Assembly (NCBI RefSeq): GCF_035712445.1
Contig: NZ_DASTAT010000063.1
Coordinates: forward strand, 1-64,000
DNA from: Oligoflexus sp.
GTDB taxonomy: Bacteria > Bdellovibrionota_B > Oligoflexia > Oligoflexales > Oligoflexaceae
Reading direction: 5' to 3'
Length of the DNA: 64,000 nucleotides
Shown: piece by piece, positions 8,075 through 17,681 of the stretch
How the letters are laid out: each line of letters begins with the position of its first letter
Position numbering within the stretch: the stretch's first letter is position 1
Translations under genes and position numbers: made by a program
The notes under the pieces: generated by a model
The model's database searches: none
What the model saw: only the letters and a program-made list of their open reading frames with translations
What the model was told of the DNA's origin: nothing

Positions 8075-10930
8075 CTATACGACTTTGGCGAGAGACATAT
8101 CCACATAAAGCGCTCGCGGCAGGACCATCTTCAAAGTAAACGCCACGTGCTCGGGATCCTTGACATCCAGAAGCTCAATAAAAAGCCAACCGCCCTGGTC
8201 CTGCAGGAATGTGCGAACGGCGTCCATTCCAACACCACGACCGGAGATTTCGCTGACTTCATCTTTGGTGGAAAATCCTGGCTGCACGATCAGGTCGGCT
8301 ATGATCCTGGGATCCTGAGTATCTTCTGATATGAGGCCTCGCTCGACGCCTTTCTCCAGGATGCGTTTTAAGTTCATCCCGCGGCCATCATCCGCGAAGT
8401 AAATCACGAGGCCGTCGGCCTCGCACGAGACACGGAACTTGATATGTCCCGTCGGGTCTTTGCCAGCAAGGAGGCGCTCGTCCGGCTTTTCCAGACCATG
8501 ATCCATGGCGTTACGGAACAGATGGAGGAGACAGCTATGCAGAACATCACCGGCTTTCTCCATCAACCAGACCTCGCCCTCGTCGATGAGAATGCTCGGC
8601 ATGTGTTTGCCCAGATCACGCGCCATGGAATCCAAACCGGGTTTCAGCTCATCGACGATGTGCGAGAGGCGAACCGAACAATGCGTCACCAGGAGGCTTC
8701 GGGTTGTATTGAGAGCGTCCTGTTCCGTATGATCCAGATGCCCGGTTTGAATCAGTTCCAGCTGATTGATGGCCCGCTCGACGACTCGCTTCGACATTCG
8801 GATATCACGTTGCTCCAAATCCCATCCAAGCTTTTCTTCAGCCAGCTTAAGATAGGTTTGAAGAATGAATTCCAGCTGATCAATCTCAAAAAGCAGAGAT
8901 TCTTTGTTCCAGCGGCTCAAGTCCTGCCGGAGTTCGACATAAGTCTGTTCAACCATATGGCTGGCATCGGCGAGGCTCTTCAGTTGATAACTGCGAGCAC
9001 CGCCTTTCAAAGTGTGCATATTAACAAAGAGCCGTTTGAGAAGTTCATGCCCCATCGCGCTTGCATCCAGCAGCAGGGTCCTGTTCTCTTCAATGAAACT
9101 GCGAGCCTGCTTCGTAAAGCGCTGAAAGCGGTCTTCCGGCACATTCAGCACTTCCAGCAGCATGCGAAGATCCCGATCCTTTTGCTGGGCCTCGCGCTGA
9201 AATCCTCGAATATCCGTGACATCCCGAATGCTCACCAGGAGCTTCTCGATTTTCTGACTCTTGTCCAGGATAGGCGCCCAGTCCACTTCAAGAATCCGGT
9301 CCAGCGCGGCCTGGGGGATGGTGAGGCTGATTTCTTTGACAAGGTTGCCTTCATTCAATCCAAAACTGAGAACGTCCTCGCCCAGGCAGGCTCGGATAGC
9401 CTCGCGGACTTGATTTTTCTCGTCAGCGGTCAGATTGCTGGAATCCAAAAGCAGCTCGTCGATCGTCCGATCCGTGACATCACTCCTGGCGAGCAGCTGC
9501 TCAAGATAGGCTGAAGTTTGATCATCCGATTTCGAATTGGAGGCGCGTAGGGAAAATATCCCTTGTCGAATGCTGCTCAGTATGGATTTGATATCCCGAG
9601 TCTGGCGATCGACTTCGTCGCGGAGCTGGCGGCTCAGATGCTCAGCTGTCCGAAACGCCGAAGCGAAGCGAATCCCCACGATCTGACTCTGCATGAAAAG
9701 GAAGATGGCGAGACCATACTGTGTGTTCACGATGGATCCCGGCAGGATGCCCCGCGCGATCAGGACATCAAGAGTCGTCGCGCCGACGAGACAGAAACAG
9801 CCAATCAGCGAGAATACTCCTCCGAGCTCGCGCGACCAGGCGGCCCGGGCCGCAGTGATCACAACCATGGCACATCCGCTGAGAAGGATGATTTGCCCAA
9901 GGAAAGCCGTCCTGGAAAATACACCTGTCGGAGTCAGAAAGACAAAGGCTCCATAGAGGAGGCAGACCAGCGTCAGGGTTAGAAACGCACGGAGCGAAAG
10001 GTGTGACGCGAAAGTTTCGCGTAGAAATCCCGTGATGAAAATAAGAGGCAAAACCATCGAGCTATAGAAAGTCTTGTACTGGACATCCAGATTGAACTGT
10101 CCAGGTCCATCGAAAAAGAGCGGGCAAAGGCTTCTCCAGACGACGATCACGCAAAAGATGCAAAGATAAAGACTGGCCTTATCCCGGCGGTTTCGCATGA
10201 AAAATGTAAGGTTATAGAAGGCCAAGGCCAGGATGATGCCGCTGATGATCGTGGAAAGCGTGCGTTCCTGCAAAGCCTCTTCGATTTCCTGATGCATTTC
10301 ATTCAGGACCGGGGCCGGTGAAATCCCTCCTTTGGAAAAATGGAAGTTGCTCATCTGAATAAGCACATAAAAATCTTCCGTATTCCGAATCGTGAGATGG
10401 GTCGGCGGCAGAGTCTGGATATACGGAATGGAATGCTCTGAATCCACCCCCGGCTGCCCCTGGTTGATGACATTGCGTGTGGCGACAGGATCCGCGACAT
10501 TGAAAACGAGAATGCGGGAGCTGGCGTGGAGGCGCGTCCGTGATAGGCTTGGTAAAATTTGCTTCGCGCTGCCTTTCACGCGCAGAAGAAAAGTGCCATA
10601 TCCTTGCATGGGCAAGGGCTCGCCTTGGGCACTGCGAGCATCCGCAAAAAATCCTGGTATTTTGATGCCTACGGCCTCGTTTTGAAGCTCGGCCCAATCC
10701 CGTGACGCCACACTCTCCGTCAGAAATTGATTCCAAAAGAAGAGCCATTCTCCATCGAGACTGATAGCCCCATCCACGGAAAAGTCCCACTGGCTGAGGT
10801 CCAGGACTCCGCTCACAGCACGGGGCGCTGTGTGGTTCCTCTGATGGGACGACCGCGACGTGAACCACACCAATCCCCAAAGGAGCAGTGCAGGTGGCAG
10901 CAAAATGCGTAACATGGGAAGAATTTTCAC
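8075..10930 (-). CDS. 7TMR-DISM sensor fused to CheA-like Hpt and histidine-kinase modules
   Basis: About 951 residues from the GTG at 10930, preceded by AGAGGG; the frame is open up to 11065. After an N-terminal membrane anchor comes a 7TMR-DISM extracellular sensing domain (ISLDGEWLFFWNQF), then seven hydrophobic segments. The cytoplasmic part has a PAS-like linker region, an Hpt domain (MHTLKGGARSYQL, phospho-accepting His), and a HATPase with the N-box LFRNAMDHGLE, DDGRGM and SGRGVGMDAVR. The N-box and G-boxes resemble CheA, but the protein ends right after the ATPase, with no CheW-like P5 domain. It would relay phosphate from a periplasmic signal to an unlinked receiver. No chemotaxis genes are adjacent. 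Confidence 0.82.
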   Translation of the reverse strand: MKILPMLRILLPPALLLWGLVWFTSRSSHQRNHTAPRAVSGVLDLSQWDFSVDGAISLDGEWLFFWNQFLTESVASRDWAELQNEAVGIKIPGFFADARSAQGEPLPMQGYGTFLLRVKGSAKQILPSLSRTRLHASSRILVFNVADPVATRNVINQGQPGVDSEHSIPYIQTLPPTHLTIRNTEDFYVLIQMSNFHFSKGGISPAPVLNEMHQEIEEALQERTLSTIISGIILALAFYNLTFFMRNRRDKASLYLCIFCVIVVWRSLCPLFFDGPGQFNLDVQYKTFYSSMVLPLIFITGFLRETFASHLSLRAFLTLTLVCLLYGAFVFLTPTGVFSRTAFLGQIILLSGCAMVVITAARAAWSRELGGVFSLIGCFCLVGATTLDVLIARGILPGSIVNTQYGLAIFLFMQSQIVGIRFASAFRTAEHLSRQLRDEVDRQTRDIKSILSSIRQGIFSLRASNSKSDDQTSAYLEQLLARSDVTDRTIDELLLDSSNLTADEKNQVREAIRACLGEDVLSFGLNEGNLVKEISLTIPQAALDRILEVDWAPILDKSQKIEKLLVSIRDVTDIRGFQREAQQKDRDLRMLLEVLNVPEDRFQRFTKQARSFIEENRTLLLDASAMGHELLKRLFVNMHTLKGGARSYQLKSLADASHMVEQTYVELRQDLSRWNKESLLFEIDQLEFILQTYLKLAEEKLGWDLEQRDIRMSKRVVERAINQLELIQTGHLDHTEQDALNTTRSLLVTHCSVRLSHIVDELKPGLDSMARDLGKHMPSILIDEGEVWLMEKAGDVLHSCLLHLFRNAMDHGLEKPDERLLAGKDPTGHIKFRVSCEADGLVIYFADDGRGMNLKRILEKGVERGLISEDTQDPRIIADLIVQPGFSTKDEVSEISGRGVGMDAVRTFLQDQGGWLFIELLDVKDPEHVAFTLKMVLPRALYVDMSLAKVV

Positions 10931-11181
10931 GGGTACGCCCTCTGTCATGATCATACCATGAACTCTGGCGTTCCTATTCCCGCTTCCCCCCTTCGTCATG
11001 CCAAACTGCGGATGACCGTATGCCGTAGAGCTGACCCTTCCAAGCCCCACAAAATGATCGCCCAAAGAATTAATTCATGATGAACAGGCACGCGGCATCT
11101 TCCATTATCTTTTCAAGCACAGACGGAGCCGCGACTGCATGAAGCCCGCACAAAGCCCGATTGCTCACGGCAGCACATCCT

Positions 11182-11200
11182 TTGTTAAAACGCTTAACAA
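11182..11200. promoter_or_regulatory. Perfect 7-bp-arm palindrome upstream of the secreted-protein gene
   Basis: TTGTTAA and TTAACAA flank a five-base spacer. The site sits immediately upstream of a promoter-like TTGACT (11208-11213) and TACTTG (11231-11236) with 17-base spacing, and about 110 bases before the start of the next gene. Position and symmetry suggest a regulator binding site. No regulator is encoded next to it. Confidence 0.4.
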
Positions 11201-11308
11201 GCAAAGTTTGACTTCAATGTGCGCACTGGATACTTGTCAGCCATCACTCTCAAAGCAGGACTATTCGAGCCCTGCATTATGAGGAATCTTCATTACAGAG
11301 GTTTTATT

Positions 11309-11923
11309 ATGACAATTCGTGCGGCTTTTTCATGGGTTTTTGCGAGCTGGGTGGGCCTTACGGGGCTTGCGGTTCAAGGACAGGCGGATGTGCTGGTGAA
11401 AGCGGAGAAGCATCCGGCTGGTGAGTTTCTTTCCACCAACTGGACCTTTTATAACGACACCACACTCCTTTGGAGCATTAACGGCTACAGCGACTCCATC
11501 TTCTTTGGAGCCGGCACCCAGGTGGCTTTGCCCTATAACGCCAACTACACGTTCGCCAATAGTGCGATCATCAGCTACGACCAGCGCAAACTTTACGAAG
11601 TACCAGCCGGCATGACACTGAAAACACCGGACTACGTCCCCACTCGCCCTGAAACCCGTCCACCTCAAGAACCCGCGGATCCTGCCTACTGCATCGAATA
11701 TAAGAATGGCCGCGGCGTTCACTGCCTTGTGGAAACCAATGATCCACAGCATTCCGGTGGCTATGCGTCGGTGAACGTTTCCGTCTCAGGATCCGGCTCG
11801 GGCTCGGGCACCGCGACGGTTGAAGGCTGCAACGCCATCGCCACCGGCTCGGCTGTTGTGATCGGATACGGCAGCGCGCATGTGGAATCCACAGCCGTGG
11901 CCTGGGGTTGCCGTCAGAACTGA
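11309..11923 (+). CDS. Secreted protein of unknown function
   Basis: A 204-residue protein; the ATG at 11309 follows CAGAGG and gives a clean signal peptide (FASWVGLTGLAVQGQA, cleavage probably before DVLV). The mature part is rich in aromatic and small residues (NWTFYNDTTLLWSINGYSDS), has a Pro-rich middle (PTRPETRPPQEPADP) and a Gly-Ser-rich tail (VSGSGSGSGTATVEG). Four cysteines in the second half could form disulfides. I do not recognise the family. The gene converges on and overlaps the end of the hybrid kinase gene by 10 bases. Confidence 0.6.
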   Translation: MTIRAAFSWVFASWVGLTGLAVQGQADVLVKAEKHPAGEFLSTNWTFYNDTTLLWSINGYSDSIFFGAGTQVALPYNANYTFANSAIISYDQRKLYEVPAGMTLKTPDYVPTRPETRPPQEPADPAYCIEYKNGRGVHCLVETNDPQHSGGYASVNVSVSGSGSGSGTATVEGCNAIATGSAVVIGYGSAHVESTAVAWGCRQN

Positions 11924-14616
11924 ATATTTTCCATGAAGTTCGCAGCCGGATGCGCGAGGCGGGCTACGGTCGCCACAAGGTCAAGAGCATCCAGAGGTTT
12001 GGTGAGATGCGCATCGAAGCCGGCCCTCTGGGTATGCTGCCGTTCATCGGCCATGGCATGCGCCGTCAGAGCCACAATCGGCCTGTGAAAGCCGCGCTCG
12101 CGGAGGATTTGAATCGCTTGGTAGCCGTCCATCTCGGGCATCTGGATATCGAGCAGGATAATGTCATAGGCCTGTGACATGGCCAGTTCAATCGCGTGAA
12201 CGCCATTGGCGGCCGTGGCCACGAGAGCCCCGCTGCGAGCCAGAAAACTTTTGACCAGGAAAAGATTGTCCGGCGAATCATCGACGGCCAGCACACGCAG
12301 GCCCCGCAACTGAACCGAATCAAGCGGCACGGGTGCAGGGCTTTGGGCCTGATCCTCGGTGGTCTGCGCTTCATGGGCCGAGAATTCCACGCAGAAGATC
12401 GAACCTTTCTCCGGTTCCGTATAGGGAATGCTGATGCGCCCACCCAATGCCTCGGCGAGCCTCTGCGAAAGAGCCAGACCAAGGCCCGTGCCTCCGAATT
12501 TTCGCATCGTCGTCTGATCGGCCTGCGTAAACGGTTGAAACAGTCGCGCGCTCTGCTCCGCAGTCAGGCCGATGCCGGTATCACGGACCTCGATCTTGAG
12601 GCGCCACTGGTCAGCAGTTCGCGCCGCCTCGATAATCAGATCCACGCGACCTTTCGGAGTGAACTTCACGGCATTGCTCACGAGGTTGACCAGGATCTGC
12701 CTTAAACGCAGGGGATCCGACGCAATGCGTTCAGGAACACCGGGCCTGATATCGGCCGTCAGAAGAAGATGCTTTTCATGCGCGCGCTCTTTAAGAAGCG
12801 CGAGGACGTCCTGAATCAGCGTCGGCAGCGAGAAATCGAGCACATCCATTTCCAGGCGCCCGGCCTCGACCTTGGCCAGATCCAAAATATCATCAATGAT
12901 GCGCGTCAGAGCCTGGCCGTTGCGGACGATGGTATCCACAAAAACTTCCCGCTCGGACTCAGGCAGATTGGGGTCGCGAAGCAGCGCGCTGAAGCCCAGG
13001 ATCGCCGCCAGGGGCGTGCGGATCTCATGGCTCATGTTGGCGAGAAAATGGCTCTTGGAAAGACTCGCGGCCCGCGCTTCATCCCGGGCCTTCACCTTAT
13101 CCGTGACATTGATCGAATGACTGAAGACACCATAGGGCTTGCCTTCGGCATCATGGATGCGCGTTACGCTGAAATCCACGAAGCAGTCTTCCAGGGGCCC
13201 ACCCAGTGAGCGGGAGAACCTGGATTGAAATTCATGGGCCGTGAAGGTTTCGCCGGTTTCAAAAACCCGGCGCAGAATGTCGACGATGGGCTGGTTGATC
13301 AGCTCCGGCATCGCTTCGGTCAAGGGCTTTCCGACAAATTTTCGATTTTGGAAAAAAAACTCGAACTGCGGATTGACCAGTTCGAAAATAAAATCAGGCC
13401 CTTTCCAAAGCGCCATCGGCGCTGGCGAATCGCGGAAAATCACTTCAAATTTATGTTTCTCCGCGGCGAGCTTCAGCTCGGCTTCTTTCCGTTCGGTGAT
13501 ATTGCGTGACGTTCCGAAAAAACGCAGAGGCTTGTTTTCATCATCGCAGGTGATTTCACCCTGCACCTCGATCCAGACCAAACGCCCATCCGAAGGTCTT
13601 ATGACCCGGCACTGGGCCGCATAAGGCTCACGATGCATCACAGCCCGCCGACCTTCGACATGAGTGGCCTCACGATCGTCCGGATGGATCATACTTTCCA
13701 GCTCATCCGGCGTCAGAGTCTCGGCCTCGGTTCCCCAGTCGAGCCGCATCTGTCGATTCAGATGAATTACATCCTGCTGCAGATCCCAATCAAAGAAACC
13801 AACCTTGGAAACCTTCATCGCCCGATGGAGCTGCTCTTCGGTCTGCCTGAGCCTTTTTTCGCTGCGCTCACGCTTCGTGCGATTCACGACCCTATCGGTC
13901 ACATCATAATGCACGGCGATCACGCCATGAGCCGGCGCACCCGCCTCGCCGAGCGGGAAATAACTGATATCCACCCAACGGAACTGGCCTCGGGGATCAA
14001 GGGATGGTGGAACGGCCACCTCGTTCGCATAGCAGGGCATGCCGGAGCAATAGACGTTTTCGATGATGGGCAGGTAATACTTCAGCTCATCTGGCGCAAA
14101 AATTTCATCAAGGGTCTTGCCCAAAACAGAGCGGCCGATGAAACTTTCATAAGCATGATTGGCAAATGTGATAAGTTTTTCAGCACCGGACAAAATGCAG
14201 ACCGGCGTGGGAACGAGCTGGAAAAAATCAAACAAACGCTGCTGAGTAGCGTGTTCGATGTGCTCATGGGTGGCAGCAGCAGCCTCCAGATAACGGTCCA
14301 GAAAGCGATGCATGCGATCGCTCATGATACGTCCTGGAAGGAAACGGCTCAGCACAGCCCTCAGAAGGCTGAGTTCGCTGATGAGAGACGCCAAAGGCAG
14401 CTTCATCCAGGCAGGAGGAGGCACACATTCACGGTGATCCTCATGATCCAAAGCGTCAAGCAGACAATCGAGCAGCTCAGGGAGAGCAGGCGCAAGGCAC
14501 GACGCTGGAATGCTGTGCGCCTGCAGCGTCTCGGTAAAATCGGCTAGAATCTGGTGCTTCATCGGCCGCAGAAGCGCGGCAGCACTTGGACTGCTGATGG
14601 GCTCTTGCGATTCCAT
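11914..14616 (-). CDS. Multi-PAS hybrid sensor histidine kinase with C-terminal receiver
   Basis: About 900 residues. The start was taken at MESQEPIS because GGAGGAGG lies 5 bases upstream. There is no membrane segment, so it is cytoplasmic. A helical N-terminal region is followed by three PAS domains (segments around PTPVCILSGAEKL, KVGFFDWDLQ and DSPAPMALWKG), a HisKA domain (FLANMSHEIRTPLAAILGF), a HATPase (NLVSNAVKFTPKGR, DTGIGL, GGTGLGLAL) and a receiver (LAVDDSPDN, DIILLDIQMPEMDG, TKPLDALD). This is a BarA/ArcB-like phosphorelay layout without a terminal Hpt. It is transcribed away from the ABC1 kinase gene, and its partner is not visible. Confidence 0.9.
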   Translation of the reverse strand: MESQEPISSPSAAALLRPMKHQILADFTETLQAHSIPASCLAPALPELLDCLLDALDHEDHRECVPPPAWMKLPLASLISELSLLRAVLSRFLPGRIMSDRMHRFLDRYLEAAAATHEHIEHATQQRLFDFFQLVPTPVCILSGAEKLITFANHAYESFIGRSVLGKTLDEIFAPDELKYYLPIIENVYCSGMPCYANEVAVPPSLDPRGQFRWVDISYFPLGEAGAPAHGVIAVHYDVTDRVVNRTKRERSEKRLRQTEEQLHRAMKVSKVGFFDWDLQQDVIHLNRQMRLDWGTEAETLTPDELESMIHPDDREATHVEGRRAVMHREPYAAQCRVIRPSDGRLVWIEVQGEITCDDENKPLRFFGTSRNITERKEAELKLAAEKHKFEVIFRDSPAPMALWKGPDFIFELVNPQFEFFFQNRKFVGKPLTEAMPELINQPIVDILRRVFETGETFTAHEFQSRFSRSLGGPLEDCFVDFSVTRIHDAEGKPYGVFSHSINVTDKVKARDEARAASLSKSHFLANMSHEIRTPLAAILGFSALLRDPNLPESEREVFVDTIVRNGQALTRIIDDILDLAKVEAGRLEMDVLDFSLPTLIQDVLALLKERAHEKHLLLTADIRPGVPERIASDPLRLRQILVNLVSNAVKFTPKGRVDLIIEAARTADQWRLKIEVRDTGIGLTAEQSARLFQPFTQADQTTMRKFGGTGLGLALSQRLAEALGGRISIPYTEPEKGSIFCVEFSAHEAQTTEDQAQSPAPVPLDSVQLRGLRVLAVDDSPDNLFLVKSFLARSGALVATAANGVHAIELAMSQAYDIILLDIQMPEMDGYQAIQILRERGFHRPIVALTAHAMADERQHTQRAGFDAHLTKPLDALDLVATVARLAHPAANFMENIQF

Positions 14617-14763
14617 GACCCCTCTCCTCCACATTCTCCGTACCCTGACGCTGGTTCTAACAGAAAAGCGGTCAGCGGGGAATCAAAGGGTTCAAAGTCG
14701 GCCCGTGTTGAATCGCTATTCCAAATGGACTTCTCGCAATTTTTCCAGGATTTCAGGGGCTTA

Positions 14764-14895
14764 ATGGAAAAAGATTCACAAAGGCCGCAAGCGAAGCGGC
14801 ACTGGACTTATGAATTCGCTTTTTTACTCTGCATTTATGTTGGCTTACACCAAATGCCCAGGCTGCCTCTGTTTCTTTTGGCCGGAACCCTTTGA
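14764..14895 (+). CDS. Possible small hydrophobic protein, 43 aa
   Basis: A 43-codon frame starting MEKDSQRPQAKRHW has a basic front and a hydrophobic C-terminal half (FAFLLCIYVGLHQMP). It lies in the 390-base gap between the divergent hybrid kinase and ABC1 kinase genes. A CAGGGG sequence lies close upstream. The sequence CCAGGATTTCAGGGG occurs at 14746 before it and again near 14922 before the ABC1 gene, so the gap contains a short direct repeat. Coding status is uncertain. Confidence 0.25.
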   Translation: MEKDSQRPQAKRHWTYEFAFLLCIYVGLHQMPRLPLFLLAGTL

Positions 14896-15009
14896 TTCAA
14901 GACGATCGAAGGCTGAATAGATCCAGGATTTCAGGGGGCTGGAGGGCATGAGAACGGTACGAACATTGCTCTTTTTGAAGGACAGTCAAGCCTGGCGAGG
15001 GAACTTATC

Positions 15010-17454
15010 ATGAAAAAGATCAGCGGTGATTTTATCCGTTCGGTGGAACAGAAGACGGAAAATAGCTGCGCAGCCTTCTCGGGCACGCGCGTCGACCTTC
15101 TGCAGACACTGCTGGGAAACCTTGCCCTTCATCCAATCGATACTCCCACCGCGGCCCTGGAAGCCTTTTTCACGGTCCTGAAAATCATGGACCTCGATAT
15201 CAGCCTGCAGGCCCTGAAAGAAAGGGACAAGCAGCAGCTGAGGGAAACGGCGGAGCGCTGCCTTCTTTTCTGTCAAATTCAACCCGTCTCCTCGCAGAAC
15301 AGCTGGCTCTATTCCAAACTCCACCTGAAATTCGCCGAGCATAAACTCCAGGGCGGGGCCCACTGGGAAAGTTTCGTGCACAGCATGATCGCTGATCACA
15401 TGGGGCGGGATGGTCGCGACTGTGTGGAGCTCTCACCGCTTTTGCGAGGCACTCAATCCTGGCGTCTTGGTCATATCCGGGTCGCGCAGGTGACCCTTGC
15501 CGTCTACGATCACGATGTGCCCGAGGATCGCGAGGAGCATTGGCAGGCGATGCGTCTTCTCCTGCGCCTTCAGCGTTTGAGCGGGGACGCGGAGCAGCTC
15601 GAAGCCCGTCTTCACCTTCTGCAGAATATCTTCCGCCAGGACGCAGATAAGGCTCTGGCCTTGGAGTACGAGGAAGCTGTCACGCACATGCGTCAGACCG
15701 GAGATCCGAAAAACCTGATGCTCTGCCTGAAGCGGAACAAGAATAAGCTCGATCCTCTGGATATGTTCCTGGGTCAGCTCTGGCTCTTCGCCTCGAAGCA
15801 GCGTGAGCCCTGGAAGGATTTAACCGGTTCAGTTCGGCAAAAGGCCAAGGAAAAAACCGAAGCGCTCTATCTTTTGGAGAGCCAGGCCAGTCGACTCGTT
15901 CAATTCATGGAGCAGCTCTATAACTCCGATCTGGCCATGCTGCATAAGATCGAAAGGATCGGGCGGCATCTGAAGGATCTTCATGAGCTGGCCGATCCGG
16001 AACTCTCACTCGTCTTCCTGGCCGCCGTGATCCGCTGGCTCTACCGCGGTCGCCAGAATCAGTTCGCGACTGTCCTGACCGATGAATACCGTGCGCTGTC
16101 GCTCCGTTACTCCGATGGCCAGACCGAAGATGGACTCGGCCTGATCAATGAGATCGTGAACGTTCTGCCGGTCGTGTCCAGCCGCAATGATGAGCAGGAT
16201 GATCATCAGCTTTATGTCGGCCGCACCCCGCGTATTCTGAAAATCACCCGGCTCATGGCGCGCTCGGCGTATATTTCCTCGAAAATGCGAGGCCCGGCCC
16301 AGGAGCATGTGCCCGAGGAATTCTTGCATGAGCTGGAAAAGGCCATGGGGGAACTCAAAGGTCCCATCATGAAATTCGGGCAAAGGCTGGCCTTCAATGG
16401 TCGCCTGACGCCGACTCACCGCGAAATCATGCAGAAGATACTGTCCACCGCTCCTGCCCTGCCCTTTGCCGTGATGCAGGAACGCCTGGAAAAAGATCTG
16501 GGCAAAAGCATCGACGACGTCTTTGCTGAATTCAATACGACCCCCATAGCCGTCGCCAGTATCGGCGAGGTTTTCCGCGCGCGTCTGCACGATGGCCGGG
16601 ACGTGGCTGTGAAGGTGAAGTATCCCGGCATTGAAAAAATCGTGCGCACGGATATGTTTCTCATGAAGCTCCTGACCCCGTTCTATCGAAATTATTTGGA
16701 TGGTGATGAACTCGCCCGCGTCCTGAAGGAAGTCGAGCAACGCTTCTATCGAGAATGCGATTACGTGCGTGAAGCGCGGCAGCAGATGGAAATACGCCAG
16801 CTCTTTGCCCATGAACCGGGCTTCATCATCCCGGCGGTGATCCCTGAGTACAGCACGGAGAATGTGCTGATGACGGAATACGTCGACGGCCCACGGATGG
16901 ATCAGTTCATCCGCGAAGCGAGCCAGGAAGAGCGCAACGCAATGGCTGCGCGTTTTTTCAAATTCTCCGTCCTTGGCCCGATGAAATACGGCGTGATGCA
17001 CATAGATCCGCATCTTGGAAATTTCCTCGTGCAGGGCGATAAGCTCGTGATCCTGGACTTCGGTGCTGTCTATCATCTGCCGCAGAATCTTCTCGAAGGC
17101 TATCGGCGCTTTGAACACTTCAGGGCCGGTGGCAACATTCCGAGCCTCTATGAACAGATGGTTGAGCTGCGGCACATCGATCCGAAAGCCGTGAGCCTGG
17201 AGCGCTTCAAGGAACGCATCGGCCCCATACTGATCAATCCCGTAGCCGATGATAGCGTGCGACCCTATGTGATGCCGGGGCAGATGACGCTTCAAACCTA
17301 TCTTCAGGAATATGGCAAGGAAAAGGTCCTGGCTGTGGACGACACAACATTCTTTCCGGTGATCGTCTGGAGTTATTTGCCCGACATCTTCACCTGCTTC
17401 GGTGCGGAACTGAACTGGCATCAGGAAATGAAAACCATTCTCGGGGAAATTTGA
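15010..17454 (+). CDS. ABC1/UbiB-family atypical kinase with long N-terminal extension
   Basis: An 814-residue protein. The C-terminal half is an ABC1/ADCK (UbiB/AarF) protein-kinase-like ATPase: IMKFGQ (the KxGQ motif) near residue 456, VASIGEVFRA (the nucleotide-loop segment), VAVKVKYPGI with the catalytic Lys, ECDYVREA, HIDPHLGNFL and LDFGAV. The first 430 residues are helical, without recognised domains, and well beyond the usual family length of about 550. There is no C-terminal TM pair as in UbiB. Family members support quinone synthesis or lipid handling; here no quinone gene is nearby, so the role is open. The start follows GAGGGAAC. Confidence 0.75.
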   Translation: MKKISGDFIRSVEQKTENSCAAFSGTRVDLLQTLLGNLALHPIDTPTAALEAFFTVLKIMDLDISLQALKERDKQQLRETAERCLLFCQIQPVSSQNSWLYSKLHLKFAEHKLQGGAHWESFVHSMIADHMGRDGRDCVELSPLLRGTQSWRLGHIRVAQVTLAVYDHDVPEDREEHWQAMRLLLRLQRLSGDAEQLEARLHLLQNIFRQDADKALALEYEEAVTHMRQTGDPKNLMLCLKRNKNKLDPLDMFLGQLWLFASKQREPWKDLTGSVRQKAKEKTEALYLLESQASRLVQFMEQLYNSDLAMLHKIERIGRHLKDLHELADPELSLVFLAAVIRWLYRGRQNQFATVLTDEYRALSLRYSDGQTEDGLGLINEIVNVLPVVSSRNDEQDDHQLYVGRTPRILKITRLMARSAYISSKMRGPAQEHVPEEFLHELEKAMGELKGPIMKFGQRLAFNGRLTPTHREIMQKILSTAPALPFAVMQERLEKDLGKSIDDVFAEFNTTPIAVASIGEVFRARLHDGRDVAVKVKYPGIEKIVRTDMFLMKLLTPFYRNYLDGDELARVLKEVEQRFYRECDYVREARQQMEIRQLFAHEPGFIIPAVIPEYSTENVLMTEYVDGPRMDQFIREASQEERNAMAARFFKFSVLGPMKYGVMHIDPHLGNFLVQGDKLVILDFGAVYHLPQNLLEGYRRFEHFRAGGNIPSLYEQMVELRHIDPKAVSLERFKERIGPILINPVADDSVRPYVMPGQMTLQTYLQEYGKEKVLAVDDTTFFPVIVWSYLPDIFTCFGAELNWHQEMKTILGEI

Positions 17455-17469
17455 TCTGTCTTTATCGGC

Positions 17470-17516
17470 GCTTGACAGGGGTTCTGACGGACGTTTATCA
17501 GGACCAACTGTCAAGC
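17470..17516. repeat. Inverted repeat between the ABC1 gene and the exported-protein cluster
   Basis: GCTTGACAG at 17470-17478 is matched by CTGTCAAGC at 17508-17516, nine perfect bases with a 29-base loop. No T run follows directly, so it is not a standard terminator. It may be a processing or regulator site. Confidence 0.4.
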
Positions 17517-17681
17517 CCCCTAAAATCCCCAGAAAGATCAGCGCTTTGATTCGCGAAGCCAGTTCCGGCTGCTGCCGCTGCTGCAAAGGCCCACCGCGCT
17601 AAACATCCATTTTTACAGCCTTACCGGGACGGTTCTTTTATTGCAACTCACTCCCTACAACATTGTTTGGGAGATGCAAGC

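Noticed and set aside
16006..17586. Long reverse-strand open frame of 526 codons opposite the ABC1 kinase gene
   Set aside because: It mirrors a clearly recognised gene, its composition is His/Arg-rich shadow type, and no domain is visible.
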